NCBI GenBank assembly: GCA_964542425.1
Contig: CAZIUB010000106.1
Span: forward strand, 1 to 43,280
Direction of reading: 5' to 3'
DNA: 43,280 nucleotides
From: Dongia_A sp964542425
Lineage (GTDB): Bacteria; Pseudomonadota; Alphaproteobacteria; Dongiales; Dongiaceae
The notes beneath the pieces were generated by a model. The model was not told the DNA's origin, did no database searches, and saw nothing but the letters and a program-made list of their open reading frames with translations. Made by a program: the position numbers and the translations under genes. Shown piece by piece: positions 36,664-43,280 of this stretch (the stretch's first letter is position 1; every line of letters starts with the position of its first letter).

Positions 36664-36780
36664 GAAACCCTTCGATGCTTCCACGAAAGTTGGCACATGT
36701 TGTCTTATGATGGCACCCGCCGGCGCGCGGGGACGGGGCGATTTGGCTCCATTCAGCCATCAGCGACGGCGGGTACCAGG
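36636..36780 (+). repeat. Two-hairpin intergenic repeat, unit 12 (overlaps cysT start)
   Basis: Hairpin 1 has arms TGCCAACTTTCG (from 36636) and CGAAAGTTGGCA, fully paired. Hairpin 2 ends CGGCGGGTACCAGG at 36780. It overlaps the first 28 bp of cysT and supplies its ATG at 36663. It is tandem with the next unit at a 143-bp period. Unit numbers follow window order; the solo half at 23557 is counted as unit 11. Confidence 0.9.
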
Positions 36781-36925
36781 CCAACTTTCGAAACCGCGTG
36801 ATCCATGAAACCCTTCGTTGCTTCCACGAAAGTCGGGCCGCATGTTGCCTTATGATGGCACCCGCCGCCGCGCGGGGATGGGGCCATTTGGCTCCATTCA
36901 GCCATCAGCGACGGCGGGTACCAGG
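36781..36925 (+). repeat. Two-hairpin intergenic repeat, unit 13
   Basis: Middle unit of the cysP-cysT triple array. Hairpin 1 begins CCAACTTTCG at 36781; the right arm is CGAAAGTCGG. Hairpin 2 ends CGGCGGGTACCAGG at 36925. It is very close in sequence to unit 12, so the array probably grew by recent duplication. Confidence 0.9.
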
Positions 36926-37066
36926 CCAACTTTCGAAACCGCGTGATCCATGAAACGCTTCGATGCTTCCACGAAAGTTGGGCCGCATGTCACGAAATGA
37001 TGGTACCCGCCGGCGTGAACCGGCGGTGTCAAATTGTTGAATCATCCATCAGCGACGGCGAGTACC
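36926..37066 (+). repeat. Two-hairpin intergenic repeat, unit 14
   Basis: Third unit of the array, 145 bp from the one before it. Hairpin 1 arms are CCAACTTTCG (36926-36935) and CGAAAGTTGG. Hairpin 2 runs from GGTACCCGCCGG to CGGCGAGTACC, ending at 37066, 26 bp from the cysP stop. Confidence 0.88.
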
Positions 37067-37091
37067 GGTCGAAGCGCGCTCGGCAATCATC

Positions 37092-38132
37092 TCAATTCAT
37101 CGGCTTGTAGATCTGATCGAATGAGCCGCCATCGGCGAAATGATCCGCCTGCGCCTTGGCCCAGCCGCCGAAGACGGCATCGATTGTCACCAGATTGATC
37201 TCGGGAAACCGCGCCAAATCGACGGCGTCGGCAAATTCCGGTTTCGACGGCCGGTAGAAATGCCGGGCGGCGAGCCTCTGGCCCTCGGCGCCATAGAGAA
37301 AATCCAGATAGGCCTCCGCCACTTCGCGCGTGCCCCTTGCGTCCGCATTGCCGTCGATGAGCGCCACCGCCGGCTCGGCCAGGATGCTGAGGCTAGGCAC
37401 GACGATGTCGAAATTGTCGTCTCCCAATTCGCGGAGCGTCAGGAGCGCCTCGTTTTCCCAAGTCAGGAGCACGTCGCCGATGCCGCGCTGGGCGAAGGTC
37501 GTGGTCGACCCCCTTGCCCCGGAATCGAGCACCGGCACGTTGCGATAGAGCGCCGCCACGAATTCCCGTGCCTGGTCCTTGGCGCCACCGGAGGATTGCA
37601 AGCCAAAGGCCCAGGCGGCGAGATAGTTCCATCGCGCCCCCCCGGAGGTCTTCGGGTTGGGCGTCACCACCTGAATATCCGGGCCGAGCAGATCGGGCCA
37701 ATCCTTGATCGCCTTCGGGTTGCCTTCGCGTACCAGGAACACGATGGTCGAGGCATAGGGCGAGGAATTGTCGGGCAGGCGCCCTTGCCAATCCGCCGGG
37801 ATCATGCCGGTGCGCGACGCGATCTGGTCGATGTCGCCGCCCAGCGCCAAAGTCACCACATCCGCCTTCAGACCATCGATGACCGCGCGGGCCTGTTTGC
37901 CGGAGCCGCCATGAGAGGTCCGGATCGAGACCGTGTCGCCCGTCCTCTCGTTCCAGGTCCTGGCGAAGGCGGCGTTCAATTCCTTGTAGAATTCACGGGT
38001 CGGGTCATAGGAGACGTTAAGCAGCGTGACCTCGCCGGCCGAAATCGGTGACGCCAAGCCTAGAGCGAGGGCAAACATTACCGCCAGGGCGATCATGCTC
38101 GTTGGCTCCAGGATGCGCCGAAACCAATTCAT
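37092..38132 (-). CDS. cysP: Sulfate/thiosulfate-binding periplasmic protein
   Basis: A 346-residue substrate-binding protein of the sulfate ABC importer. A signal peptide, MIALAVMFALALGLASPISA followed by G, precedes the mature start EVTLLNVSYDPTREFYKELN. The ligand pocket segments SIRTSHGGSGKQARAVIDGL, VVTLALGGDIDQIA and TPNPKTSGGARWNYLAAWAF are typical of CysP/Sbp, including the serine and glycine-rich sulfate-binding loops. Sulfate and thiosulfate binders cannot be told apart by eye. The start has GGAGGGG upstream. An Rrf2 regulator is encoded just upstream on the same strand, and three repeats follow before cysT. Confidence 0.93.
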   Translation of the reverse strand: MNWFRRILEPTSMIALAVMFALALGLASPISAGEVTLLNVSYDPTREFYKELNAAFARTWNERTGDTVSIRTSHGGSGKQARAVIDGLKADVVTLALGGDIDQIASRTGMIPADWQGRLPDNSSPYASTIVFLVREGNPKAIKDWPDLLGPDIQVVTPNPKTSGGARWNYLAAWAFGLQSSGGAKDQAREFVAALYRNVPVLDSGARGSTTTFAQRGIGDVLLTWENEALLTLRELGDDNFDIVVPSLSILAEPAVALIDGNADARGTREVAEAYLDFLYGAEGQRLAARHFYRPSKPEFADAVDLARFPEINLVTIDAVFGGWAKAQADHFADGGSFDQIYKPMN

Positions 38133-38253
38133 GGGACCCCTCCGATGCCGTTAGCAAACTAAACCCTACCAATTCGATAGAGATTTTCAAGCGATATATA
38201 CACAAAGTAAAGTATATTACACAATTTTAGTGTTTGTAAATCGCAAAAAGGCG
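38133..38253. promoter_or_regulatory. AT-rich control region between the Rrf2 gene and cysP
   Basis: 38161-38220 has only 18 G or C in 60. It contains the inverted repeat ATATAC...GTATAT (38196-38201 and 38212-38217) and ACAC...GTGT (38219-38222 and 38230-38233). On the minus strand TTGTGT and TATATA with an 18-base spacer could form the cysP promoter, overlapping the palindrome. The adjacent Rrf2 protein is the obvious candidate to bind here. Confidence 0.5.
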
Positions 38254-38703
38254 TCAGGACCGCCTAATCTTGGCTTGGGGAGAGGCCGCTGTCCTGGTCA
38301 GCGCATCGGCGATGGTGGCGTTGTCGAGAACCTTGCGGGTGGCGATGGCCATTTCCGCGAAGACCGCCCGCAATTCACAGGATTCCTCGCTTGGGCAATC
38401 CTCGCATTTTCGATAGGCGATCTGGCTGAGGCAGGGTAGCGGAGCAACCGGGCCGTCGATCAGGCGCAGGACCGATCCGAAGGTGATTTGGCTTGGTGGC
38501 TTCAAGAGGGAATAGCCACCCTTCTTGCCGCGCCGGCTGGCTACGATCCCCTGGTGCTTCAACTCCAACAGGATCTGCTCCAGGAACTTCTTGGGGATGC
38601 GCCGCGATTGGGCGATCTCGGCAATCGACAAGGCGCCACCCTTGTCGAATTTGGCCAGCGCGATGAGGGCGCGAAGCGCGTATTTCGCCTTTTGGGAAAT
38701 CAT
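38254..38703 (-). CDS. Rrf2-family transcriptional regulator with a cysteine cluster
   Basis: A 149-residue regulator. The winged helix begins MISQKAKYALRALIALAKFD and contains LSIAEIAQSRRIPKKFLEQI and GKKGGYSLLKPP. Four cysteines, C91, C100, C103 and C109 (C-x8-C-x2-C-x5-C), lie where IscR and RirA bind an iron-sulfur cluster. The C-terminus is ordinary. ATG 38703 is preferred over an ATG six codons upstream. Lying directly upstream of cysP on the same strand, it probably controls sulfate uptake in response to sulfur or iron-sulfur status, as CymR-type Rrf2 proteins do elsewhere; that role is inferred from position. Confidence 0.9.
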   Translation of the reverse strand: MISQKAKYALRALIALAKFDKGGALSIAEIAQSRRIPKKFLEQILLELKHQGIVASRRGKKGGYSLLKPPSQITFGSVLRLIDGPVAPLPCLSQIAYRKCEDCPSEESCELRAVFAEMAIATRKVLDNATIADALTRTAASPQAKIRRS

Positions 38704-38934
38704 GCTCCCGACCAACCTCATGCCGAGCGTGGCAATTTCCCGTTCAACCCGATAGAGGAAGTCGAGTTCTAAGCCGGGACCCAGGCGCCACGCAATATCG
38801 AGCCCTTCCGACGCCTTTGGCCAGAGTCCCTCTTGAGCCCGTCAAGGCCTTGAGAGGATTGGGGAAACGCAGTGTTGATCTTGCCTGGTCCTGCCCCTAT
38901 GTTGCGCCCCCGCGCCGCACCCCTCTCTTGGCCC

Positions 38935-40737
38935 ATGACCGATCTTTCCCTGATCCGAAACTTCTCCATCATCGCCCATATCGACCACGGCAAGTCGACG
39001 CTGGCCGATCGGCTGATCCAGGCGTGCGGCGGCTTGAGCGCGCGCGAGATGAAGGAACAGGTGCTCGATTCCATGGACATCGAGCGCGAGCGCGGCATCA
39101 CCATCAAGGCGCAGACGGTGCGCCTGGCCTACGAGGCGAGGGACGGGCGCATTTATCAGCTCAATCTGATGGACACGCCCGGTCATGTCGATTTCGCCTA
39201 TGAAGTCAGCCGGTGCCTGGCCGCCTGCGAGGGTTCGCTCCTGGTGGTCGATGCCAGCCAGGGCGTCGAGGCACAAACCTTGGCCAACGTCTATCAGGCG
39301 ATCAACAACAACCACGAGATCCTGACCATCCTCAACAAGATCGATTTGCCGGCGGCCGAACCGGCGCGGGTGAAACAGCAGATCGAGGACGTGATCGGCA
39401 TCGATGCCTCGAACGCGGTCGAAATCTCGGCCAAGACCGGGCTCAACATCGAAAACGTGCTGGAGGCGATCGTCAAGCGCCTGCCGGCACCCAAGGGCTC
39501 GCGTGAGGCGCCGTTGCAGGCGATGCTGATCGATTCCTGGTACGATTCCTATCTGGGTGTTGTGATCCTGGTGCGGGTCATGCACGGCGTGCTGAGGCCC
39601 GGGCAAATGATCAAGATGATGTCCACCGACGCCGAATACGAGATCGAGCGAGTCGGCGTCTTCACGCCTAAGCGCCAACCGATGCCCGAACTGGGTCCAG
39701 CCGAGGTGGGCTTCATCACCGCCGGGATCAAGGCGGTGGCCGATTGCCGGATCGGCGATACCATCACCGAGGCACGGCGCCCCTGCCCAGTGGCCCTGCC
39801 CGGCTTCAAGCCAAGTGTGCCGGTGGTGTTCTGCGGCCTGTTCCCGACCGATTCCAACGATTTCGAGAACCTGCGCGATTCCTTGGCCAAGCTGCATCTG
39901 AACGACGCCAGCTTCCATTACGAGATGGAAACCTCGGCGGCGCTGGGCCTTGGCTATCGCTGCGGGTTCCTGGGCCTTCTGCACCTGGAAATCGTGCAGG
40001 AGAGGCTGGAACGGGAATTCGGCCTCGATCTCATCACCACCGCGCCCAGCGTCGTGTACAAGGTGCATCTGACCGACGGGTCGATGCGCGAATTGCACAA
40101 CCCGGCCGATCTGCCGGACCCGGTCAAGATCCACCACATCGAGGAACCCTGGATCAAGGCCACCATCCTGGTGCCCGATGATTTCCTCGGTTCGATCTTG
40201 AAGCTGTGCGAGGAGCGTCGGGGCGCGCAGACCGACCTCACCTATGCCGGGTCGCGGGCGATGGTGGTTTATCGCCTGCCGCTGAACGAGGTGGTGTTCG
40301 ATTTCTACGACCGCCTGAAATCGGTCAGTCGCGGTTATGCCAGCTTCGACTATCACCTGGACGATTACCGGGAAGGAGATCTGGTCAAGCTCAACATACT
40401 GGTCAATGGCGATCCGGTGGATGCGCTTTCCTGCGTCGTGCACCGCGGCCAGGCCGATCCGCGCGGGCGCGCCCTATGCGTGAAGCTGAAGGACCTCATC
40501 CCCCGGCAATTGTTCAAGATCGCGATTCAGGCGGCGATCGGGGGCAAGGTGATCGCGCGGGAAACGGTGAGCGCGCTAAGGAAGGACGTGACCGCCAAAT
40601 GCTATGGCGGCGACGTTACCCGCAAGCGCAAACTCCTGGATAAGCAGAAGGAGGGCAAGAAGCGAATGCGCCAATACGGCAACGTGGAGATCCCGCAATC
40701 GGCCTTCATCGCCGCCCTCAAGATGCACGATTCGTGA
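38935..40737 (+). CDS. lepA: Elongation factor 4 (back-translocating GTPase)
   Basis: A 600-residue translational GTPase that binds ribosomes under stress and aids initiation or back-translocation. G1 is IIAHIDHGKSTLADRL, G2 is IERERGITIKAQTVRL, G3 is LMDTPGHVDFAYEVSR, G4 is ILNKIDLP, followed by EISAKTGLNI. Domains II-IV follow, and the specific C-terminal domain ends KKRMRQYGNVEIPQSAFIAA. The start is ATG 38935 (MTDLSLIRNFSII); upstream ATGs in frame (38872, 38899) add sequence unlike the family. It stands alone, transcribed away from the Rrf2 gene. Confidence 0.97.
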   Translation: MTDLSLIRNFSIIAHIDHGKSTLADRLIQACGGLSAREMKEQVLDSMDIERERGITIKAQTVRLAYEARDGRIYQLNLMDTPGHVDFAYEVSRCLAACEGSLLVVDASQGVEAQTLANVYQAINNNHEILTILNKIDLPAAEPARVKQQIEDVIGIDASNAVEISAKTGLNIENVLEAIVKRLPAPKGSREAPLQAMLIDSWYDSYLGVVILVRVMHGVLRPGQMIKMMSTDAEYEIERVGVFTPKRQPMPELGPAEVGFITAGIKAVADCRIGDTITEARRPCPVALPGFKPSVPVVFCGLFPTDSNDFENLRDSLAKLHLNDASFHYEMETSAALGLGYRCGFLGLLHLEIVQERLEREFGLDLITTAPSVVYKVHLTDGSMRELHNPADLPDPVKIHHIEEPWIKATILVPDDFLGSILKLCEERRGAQTDLTYAGSRAMVVYRLPLNEVVFDFYDRLKSVSRGYASFDYHLDDYREGDLVKLNILVNGDPVDALSCVVHRGQADPRGRALCVKLKDLIPRQLFKIAIQAAIGGKVIARETVSALRKDVTAKCYGGDVTRKRKLLDKQKEGKKRMRQYGNVEIPQSAFIAALKMHDS

Positions 40738-40750
40738 TCCGTGCCCACGG

Positions 40751-41050
40751 CTATTGCTTTTCGATCTGCTGTCCCCGCTGAATACCGATCAGGATGCACC
40801 CCGCGCCCGCGACCAGCGTGGCGAGCCAAGCCGGCGTCAGCAAGATCGGATGGACGAAGTAGGTCCAGAGCGGCGACCAGACATGGCGCTGAATAAAAAC
40901 CTGGGTCAGGTTCAGGCTCGAGAGGTTGACCGATCCCCAGATGTCGCCAAGGGAGAGGGAAGTGCCGAAGCGCAACATGCTGTAGACATCGCCAATGCCC
41001 ATGAACAGCGAGGCCGCGATCAAGATAAATCCAAAAATCTTGAAATTCAT
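40751..41050 (-). CDS. Small membrane protein of unknown function
   Basis: A 99-residue hydrophobic protein with about three transmembrane stretches: FKIFGFILIAASLFMGIGDV, YFVHPILLTPAWLATLVAGA and the end GCILIGIQRG. I do not recognise a family. ATG 41050 (MNFKIFG) is preceded by GGCGAG and is the best start; upstream in-frame codons to 41131 look random. It converges with lepA, 13 bp from its stop. The central segment SVNLSSLNLTQVFIQRHVWS is likely in a loop. Confidence 0.7.
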   Translation of the reverse strand: MNFKIFGFILIAASLFMGIGDVYSMLRFGTSLSLGDIWGSVNLSSLNLTQVFIQRHVWSPLWTYFVHPILLTPAWLATLVAGAGCILIGIQRGQQIEKQ

Positions 41051-41185
41051 GATCTCGCCGGTCTTGGGCCGAATCCAGTGGCGCGCATCATGCTTGTCGA
41101 TTGGCTTCCGGTCAAACCCGATTGACGACAATTTTCATTATTTTGTCGGGGCATTGACAGAAATTTCGATGTGATGGTCGCGTTT

Positions 41186-41209
41186 CCAGGGCCGGTGGCC
41201 CGGCCCTGG
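41186..41209. other. 10-bp perfect hairpin upstream of tRNA-Ser
   Basis: CCAGGGCCGG (41186-41195) and CCGGCCCTGG (41200-41209) enclose a four-base TGGC loop. No T run follows on either strand. It lies between the small membrane protein gene and the tRNA, and could be a weak terminator or leader structure. Confidence 0.5.
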
Positions 41210-41272
41210 GCCATCATTGCCTTCGCCCGATCGCTCCGCTAGGTTCCCGCGCGGTCCGGTAGGGCGCGCGCC

Positions 41273-41363
41273 GGAGGGATGGCCGAGCGGTTGAAGGCGC
41301 ACGCTTGGAAAGCGTGTATAGGGCACAACCCTATCGTGGGTTCGAATCCCACTCCCTCCGCCA
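41273..41363 (+). tRNA. tRNA-Ser (anticodon GGA)
   Basis: The acceptor stem GGAGGGA pairs with TCCCTCC, followed by G and an encoded CCA (41361-41363). The anticodon stem ACGCT/AGCGT encloses the loop TTGGAAA, anticodon GGA. A long variable arm with stem TAGGG/CCCTA and the T arm GTGGGTTCGAATCCCAC are typical of tRNA-Ser. Length is 91 bases. A TTGACA at 41154-41159 is a possible -35 but lacks a convincing -10. Confidence 0.97.
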
Positions 41364-41435
41364 GCCGAGGCCCGTCAGGAATCTCCGCCGCGATTGCGGC
41401 CGCCGACACCAGGCGCGGCGAAATGCCCGTCACGG

Positions 41436-42275
41436 TCAATTCCTTTCCTCCCGGTTGATCGGATAGACGCTCGCGGGCCCGAGCAGGGGCTGCAGCAGCA
41501 AGCGATCCAGCCACAGGTCACGTGGGGCGCGAAACTGCTCGATCCCGATCACCATCGCCTCGTGGCCGGAAGCGGGCGCCTCGCGATAGGTCCCGAGCAA
41601 ACGGTCCCACCACGGCAGGTTGAAGCCGAAATTGCTGTTGGTCTCCGCCGGCCGGATCGAATGATGGACGCGGTGCATGTCGGGCGTGACGATCAAACGG
41701 CGCAAGAGGCGATCGAGACCAGGATCCAGGCGCAGATTGGCGTGGTTGAACATCGACGATGCATTCAACACGATTTCGAACGTAAGCACCGCGACGGCCG
41801 GCGGGCCCAGGACCGCGACCGCCGCCAGCTTGAGCACCATGGAGAGCAGAATTTCAACCGGATGAAAGCGCAAACCCGTGGTCACGTCGAATTCGAGATC
41901 GGCGTGATGCATCCGGTGCAAACGCCACAGCGCCGGCACGGCATGGAACATCACATGCTGCAAGTAAATGATCAGGTCGAGCGCCAGAAGGGAAACCGGA
42001 AAGGCGATCCAGAGGGGCCATTCGAGGGCATTGAACAGACCCCAACCCCGCGCGCCCGCGATTTCGGCAAGGCCCAAGGCAGTGATTGGAAAGGCAAGGC
42101 GCAGGACCAGCGTGTTCAAGGCGACGATCCCAAGATTGTTGGTCCAGCGCAAGAGCCGGGGGATTTCACGCCTTCGGCGAGGCGACGCGGCCTCGAGCAC
42201 CGCCATCAGCGCGAGAACGCCCAGGAAGACGGCGCCGCGGATCGTGGGCTCATGGCCCAGAAGAAGTTCGGACAT
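41436..42275 (-). CDS. Sterol desaturase / fatty acid hydroxylase family protein
   Basis: A 279-residue membrane protein of the di-iron histidine-box superfamily, whose members oxidise lipids. The boxes are HVMFH (His107, His111), HRMHH (His120, 123, 124) and HRVHH near residue 205. Several membrane helices surround them, for example TIRGAVFLGVLALMAVLEAA and WIAFPVSLLALDLIIYLQ. The start at ATG 42275 (MSELLLGHEP) is chosen over an upstream in-frame ATG that adds basic sequence. It sits between tRNA-Ser and the caspase-like gene. A bacterial substrate is unknown; ornithine-lipid or hopanoid tailoring are possibilities only. Confidence 0.9.
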   Translation of the reverse strand: MSELLLGHEPTIRGAVFLGVLALMAVLEAASPRRRREIPRLLRWTNNLGIVALNTLVLRLAFPITALGLAEIAGARGWGLFNALEWPLWIAFPVSLLALDLIIYLQHVMFHAVPALWRLHRMHHADLEFDVTTGLRFHPVEILLSMVLKLAAVAVLGPPAVAVLTFEIVLNASSMFNHANLRLDPGLDRLLRRLIVTPDMHRVHHSIRPAETNSNFGFNLPWWDRLLGTYREAPASGHEAMVIGIEQFRAPRDLWLDRLLLQPLLGPASVYPINREERN

Positions 42276-42510
42276 TCGCCGACAAGTCCTTGCGGGAAGC
42301 GCATGCGAGTCGCCATTCAATCACTCGACCGAGGACCGTGACAACCACATTTCCCGGCGCCCAGGCCGCGCCGTCGCCAACCCAACTTTACCAAAGTGTA
42401 TTGGCCAGGAAATGAAGGCGCATGTCGAGATGGTGTTTGCTGTGGGAGAGCAAGCCACGTGGCGCGGGCGATAAAGAGACCGCGATACGGGCAGGAAACA
42501 GGAGCCCACC
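42276..42510. other. Divergent gap before the caspase-like gene, nothing clear seen
   Basis: A 235-bp gap between two divergent genes. AGGAG lies 7 bases before the caspase-like ATG. I see no strong promoter, repeat unit or hairpin. Confidence 0.4.
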
Positions 42511-43280
42511 ATGCCAAGTGCCATCCAGCGCCGTTCAGTCAACGATGAAGGGTTCGCGCCCATCGCCAAATCCATGCTCCTGTTGATCGTGCTGGCCCTA
42601 TTGTTCTCGCACTATTGCCTCAAGAACGCGCTCGGCGAGAGCCAAATAGAGCCGCGCATCGCGTTGGTCATCGGCAATTCGAACTATGGCCAATCCTTGG
42701 GCCAATTGTTGAATCCGGGGAACGATGCCAAGCTGATTTCGATTGCCCTCGAGAGCGTCGGTTTCCAGGTCACCACATTGTTGGATGTCGATCAGCGCGC
42801 GATGAAGCGCGCGATCTCCGATTTCGGGGCTGCGGTCTCGGACGCCGGCCCCAGCGCGGTCGCGCTCTTCTTCTATGCCGGTCACGGCATTCAGGTCGAC
42901 GGCACCAATTACCTGGTTCCGGTGGGCGCCGCGATCGAGCGCAAGGGCGATGTGGATCTGGAGGCGATCGAGGCCGAGGCCCTCATGAAGCAGCTTGAAT
43001 ACGCCGGCGCGGGGGTGAGCATCGTGGTCTTGGATGCCTGCCGCAACAATCCGCTGCCGCGATCCGTGCGCTCGAACGTGCGGGGTCTGGCGCGCATGGA
43101 CGGGCCCATCGGCAGTTTCGTCGCCTATTCGATCGCGCCCCGGCGAGGGCGGCCGAGAAGTTCTTGCGCACCGAGCCCTTGGGAGCCGACGCGGAGGAAC
43201 CGTCCGAAACCGCGGCCGGGGAGTCGTCGAAGCCGGCGTCAGCACCCCCCGCGGACGGGAACGGCTCGAGGTCGATCTCG
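42511..43280 (+). CDS. Caspase-like (peptidase C14) protein, apparently frameshifted and cut by the window end
   Basis: The caspase p20-like domain (about residues 48-210) starts PRIALVIGNSNYG and has the catalytic His125 in FFYAGHGIQVDG and Cys177 in IVVLDACRNNP. A hydrophobic stretch MLLLIVLALLF (about 22-32) is a signal anchor or signal peptide, so the domain should face the periplasm. AGGAG precedes the ATG. The expected frame ends sensibly at FVAYSIAP (to 43140), then becomes arginine-rich to the window end without a stop. From there another frame reads ARAAEKFLRTEPLGADAEEP with codon use like the host, so a frameshift or small deletion near 43140 is likely. Family members cleave proteins after Arg or Lys or serve in signalling. 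Confidence 0.82.
   Translation, partial: MPSAIQRRSVNDEGFAPIAKSMLLLIVLALLFSHYCLKNALGESQIEPRIALVIGNSNYGQSLGQLLNPGNDAKLISIALESVGFQVTTLLDVDQRAMKRAISDFGAAVSDAGPSAVALFFYAGHGIQVDGTNYLVPVGAAIERKGDVDLEAIEAEALMKQLEYAGAGVSIVVLDACRNNPLPRSVRSNVRGLARMDGPIGSFVAYSIAPRRGRPRSSCAPSPWEPTRRNRPKPRPGSRRSRRQHPPRTGTARGRS

Noticed and set aside
41239..41514. Open frame on the minus strand across tRNA-Ser, reading GVGFEPTIGL and similar
   Set aside because: A well-known false protein produced by translating the antisense of a tRNA gene.

Overview
The window reads as chromosomal DNA of a GC-rich alphaproteobacterium, most likely in or near the Rhodospirillales. The grounds are the gene order kdsD-lptC-lptA-lptB-rpoN-hpf-ptsN on one strand, an Hsp20 gene followed by a DUF1150 gene, gltD next to gltB, a short RNase D, an NDUFA9-type epimerase and an Rrf2 regulator beside a sulfate ABC operon. 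The species cannot be named from the sequence alone.

Layout. 1-139: right end of an IS5-family element. 202-1617: GNAT acetyltransferase, small heat-shock protein, DUF1150 protein. 1744-9624 (minus): RNase D, arabinose-5-phosphate isomerase, lptC, lptA, lptB, rpoN, hpf, ptsN, which links LPS precursor supply and transport to sigma-54 and nitrogen-PTS regulation. 9992-12027: tRNA-Leu, an epimerase and uppP. 12287-19485: gltD, gltB, a Nudix hydrolase and a GST. 19502-23388: TPR protein, NAD-binding protein, alpha/beta hydrolase, glycosyltransferase. 23770-28410: rpmI, rplT, a lipoprotein, pheS, pheT. 28411-29273: a non-coding patch with a roughly 100-bp tandem repeat and a second partial copy of the pheT 3' end. 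29274-33814: katG, a higBA toxin-antitoxin pair, a pRiA4b ORF-3-like gene and a methyltransferase. 33851-38703 (minus): Rrf2 regulator, then cysP-cysT-cysW-cysA. 38935-43280: lepA, a small membrane protein, tRNA-Ser, a sterol-desaturase-like enzyme and a caspase-like gene that runs off the window and appears frameshifted.

The most unusual content is a dispersed repeat family with 13 full units and one half unit, in eight places. Each unit is about 145 bp and has two hairpins: hairpin 1 has arms CCAACTTTCG and CGAAAGTTGG, and hairpin 2 has arms GTACCCGCCG and CGGCGGGTAC. Units occur singly or in tandem, only between genes, including inside the lptC-lptA and cysP-cysT transcription units. In one orientation hairpin 1 carries an ATG in its loop followed by a short open frame (MDHA-x-SKVG). 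At lptA and cysT this ATG is the only reasonable start, so the repeat appears to supply the start codon and first nine residues. This resembles Rickettsia palindromic elements and BIME/REP sequences in behaviour, but I do not recognise the sequence family.

All functional names come from motif and family recognition by eye. No database search was run.
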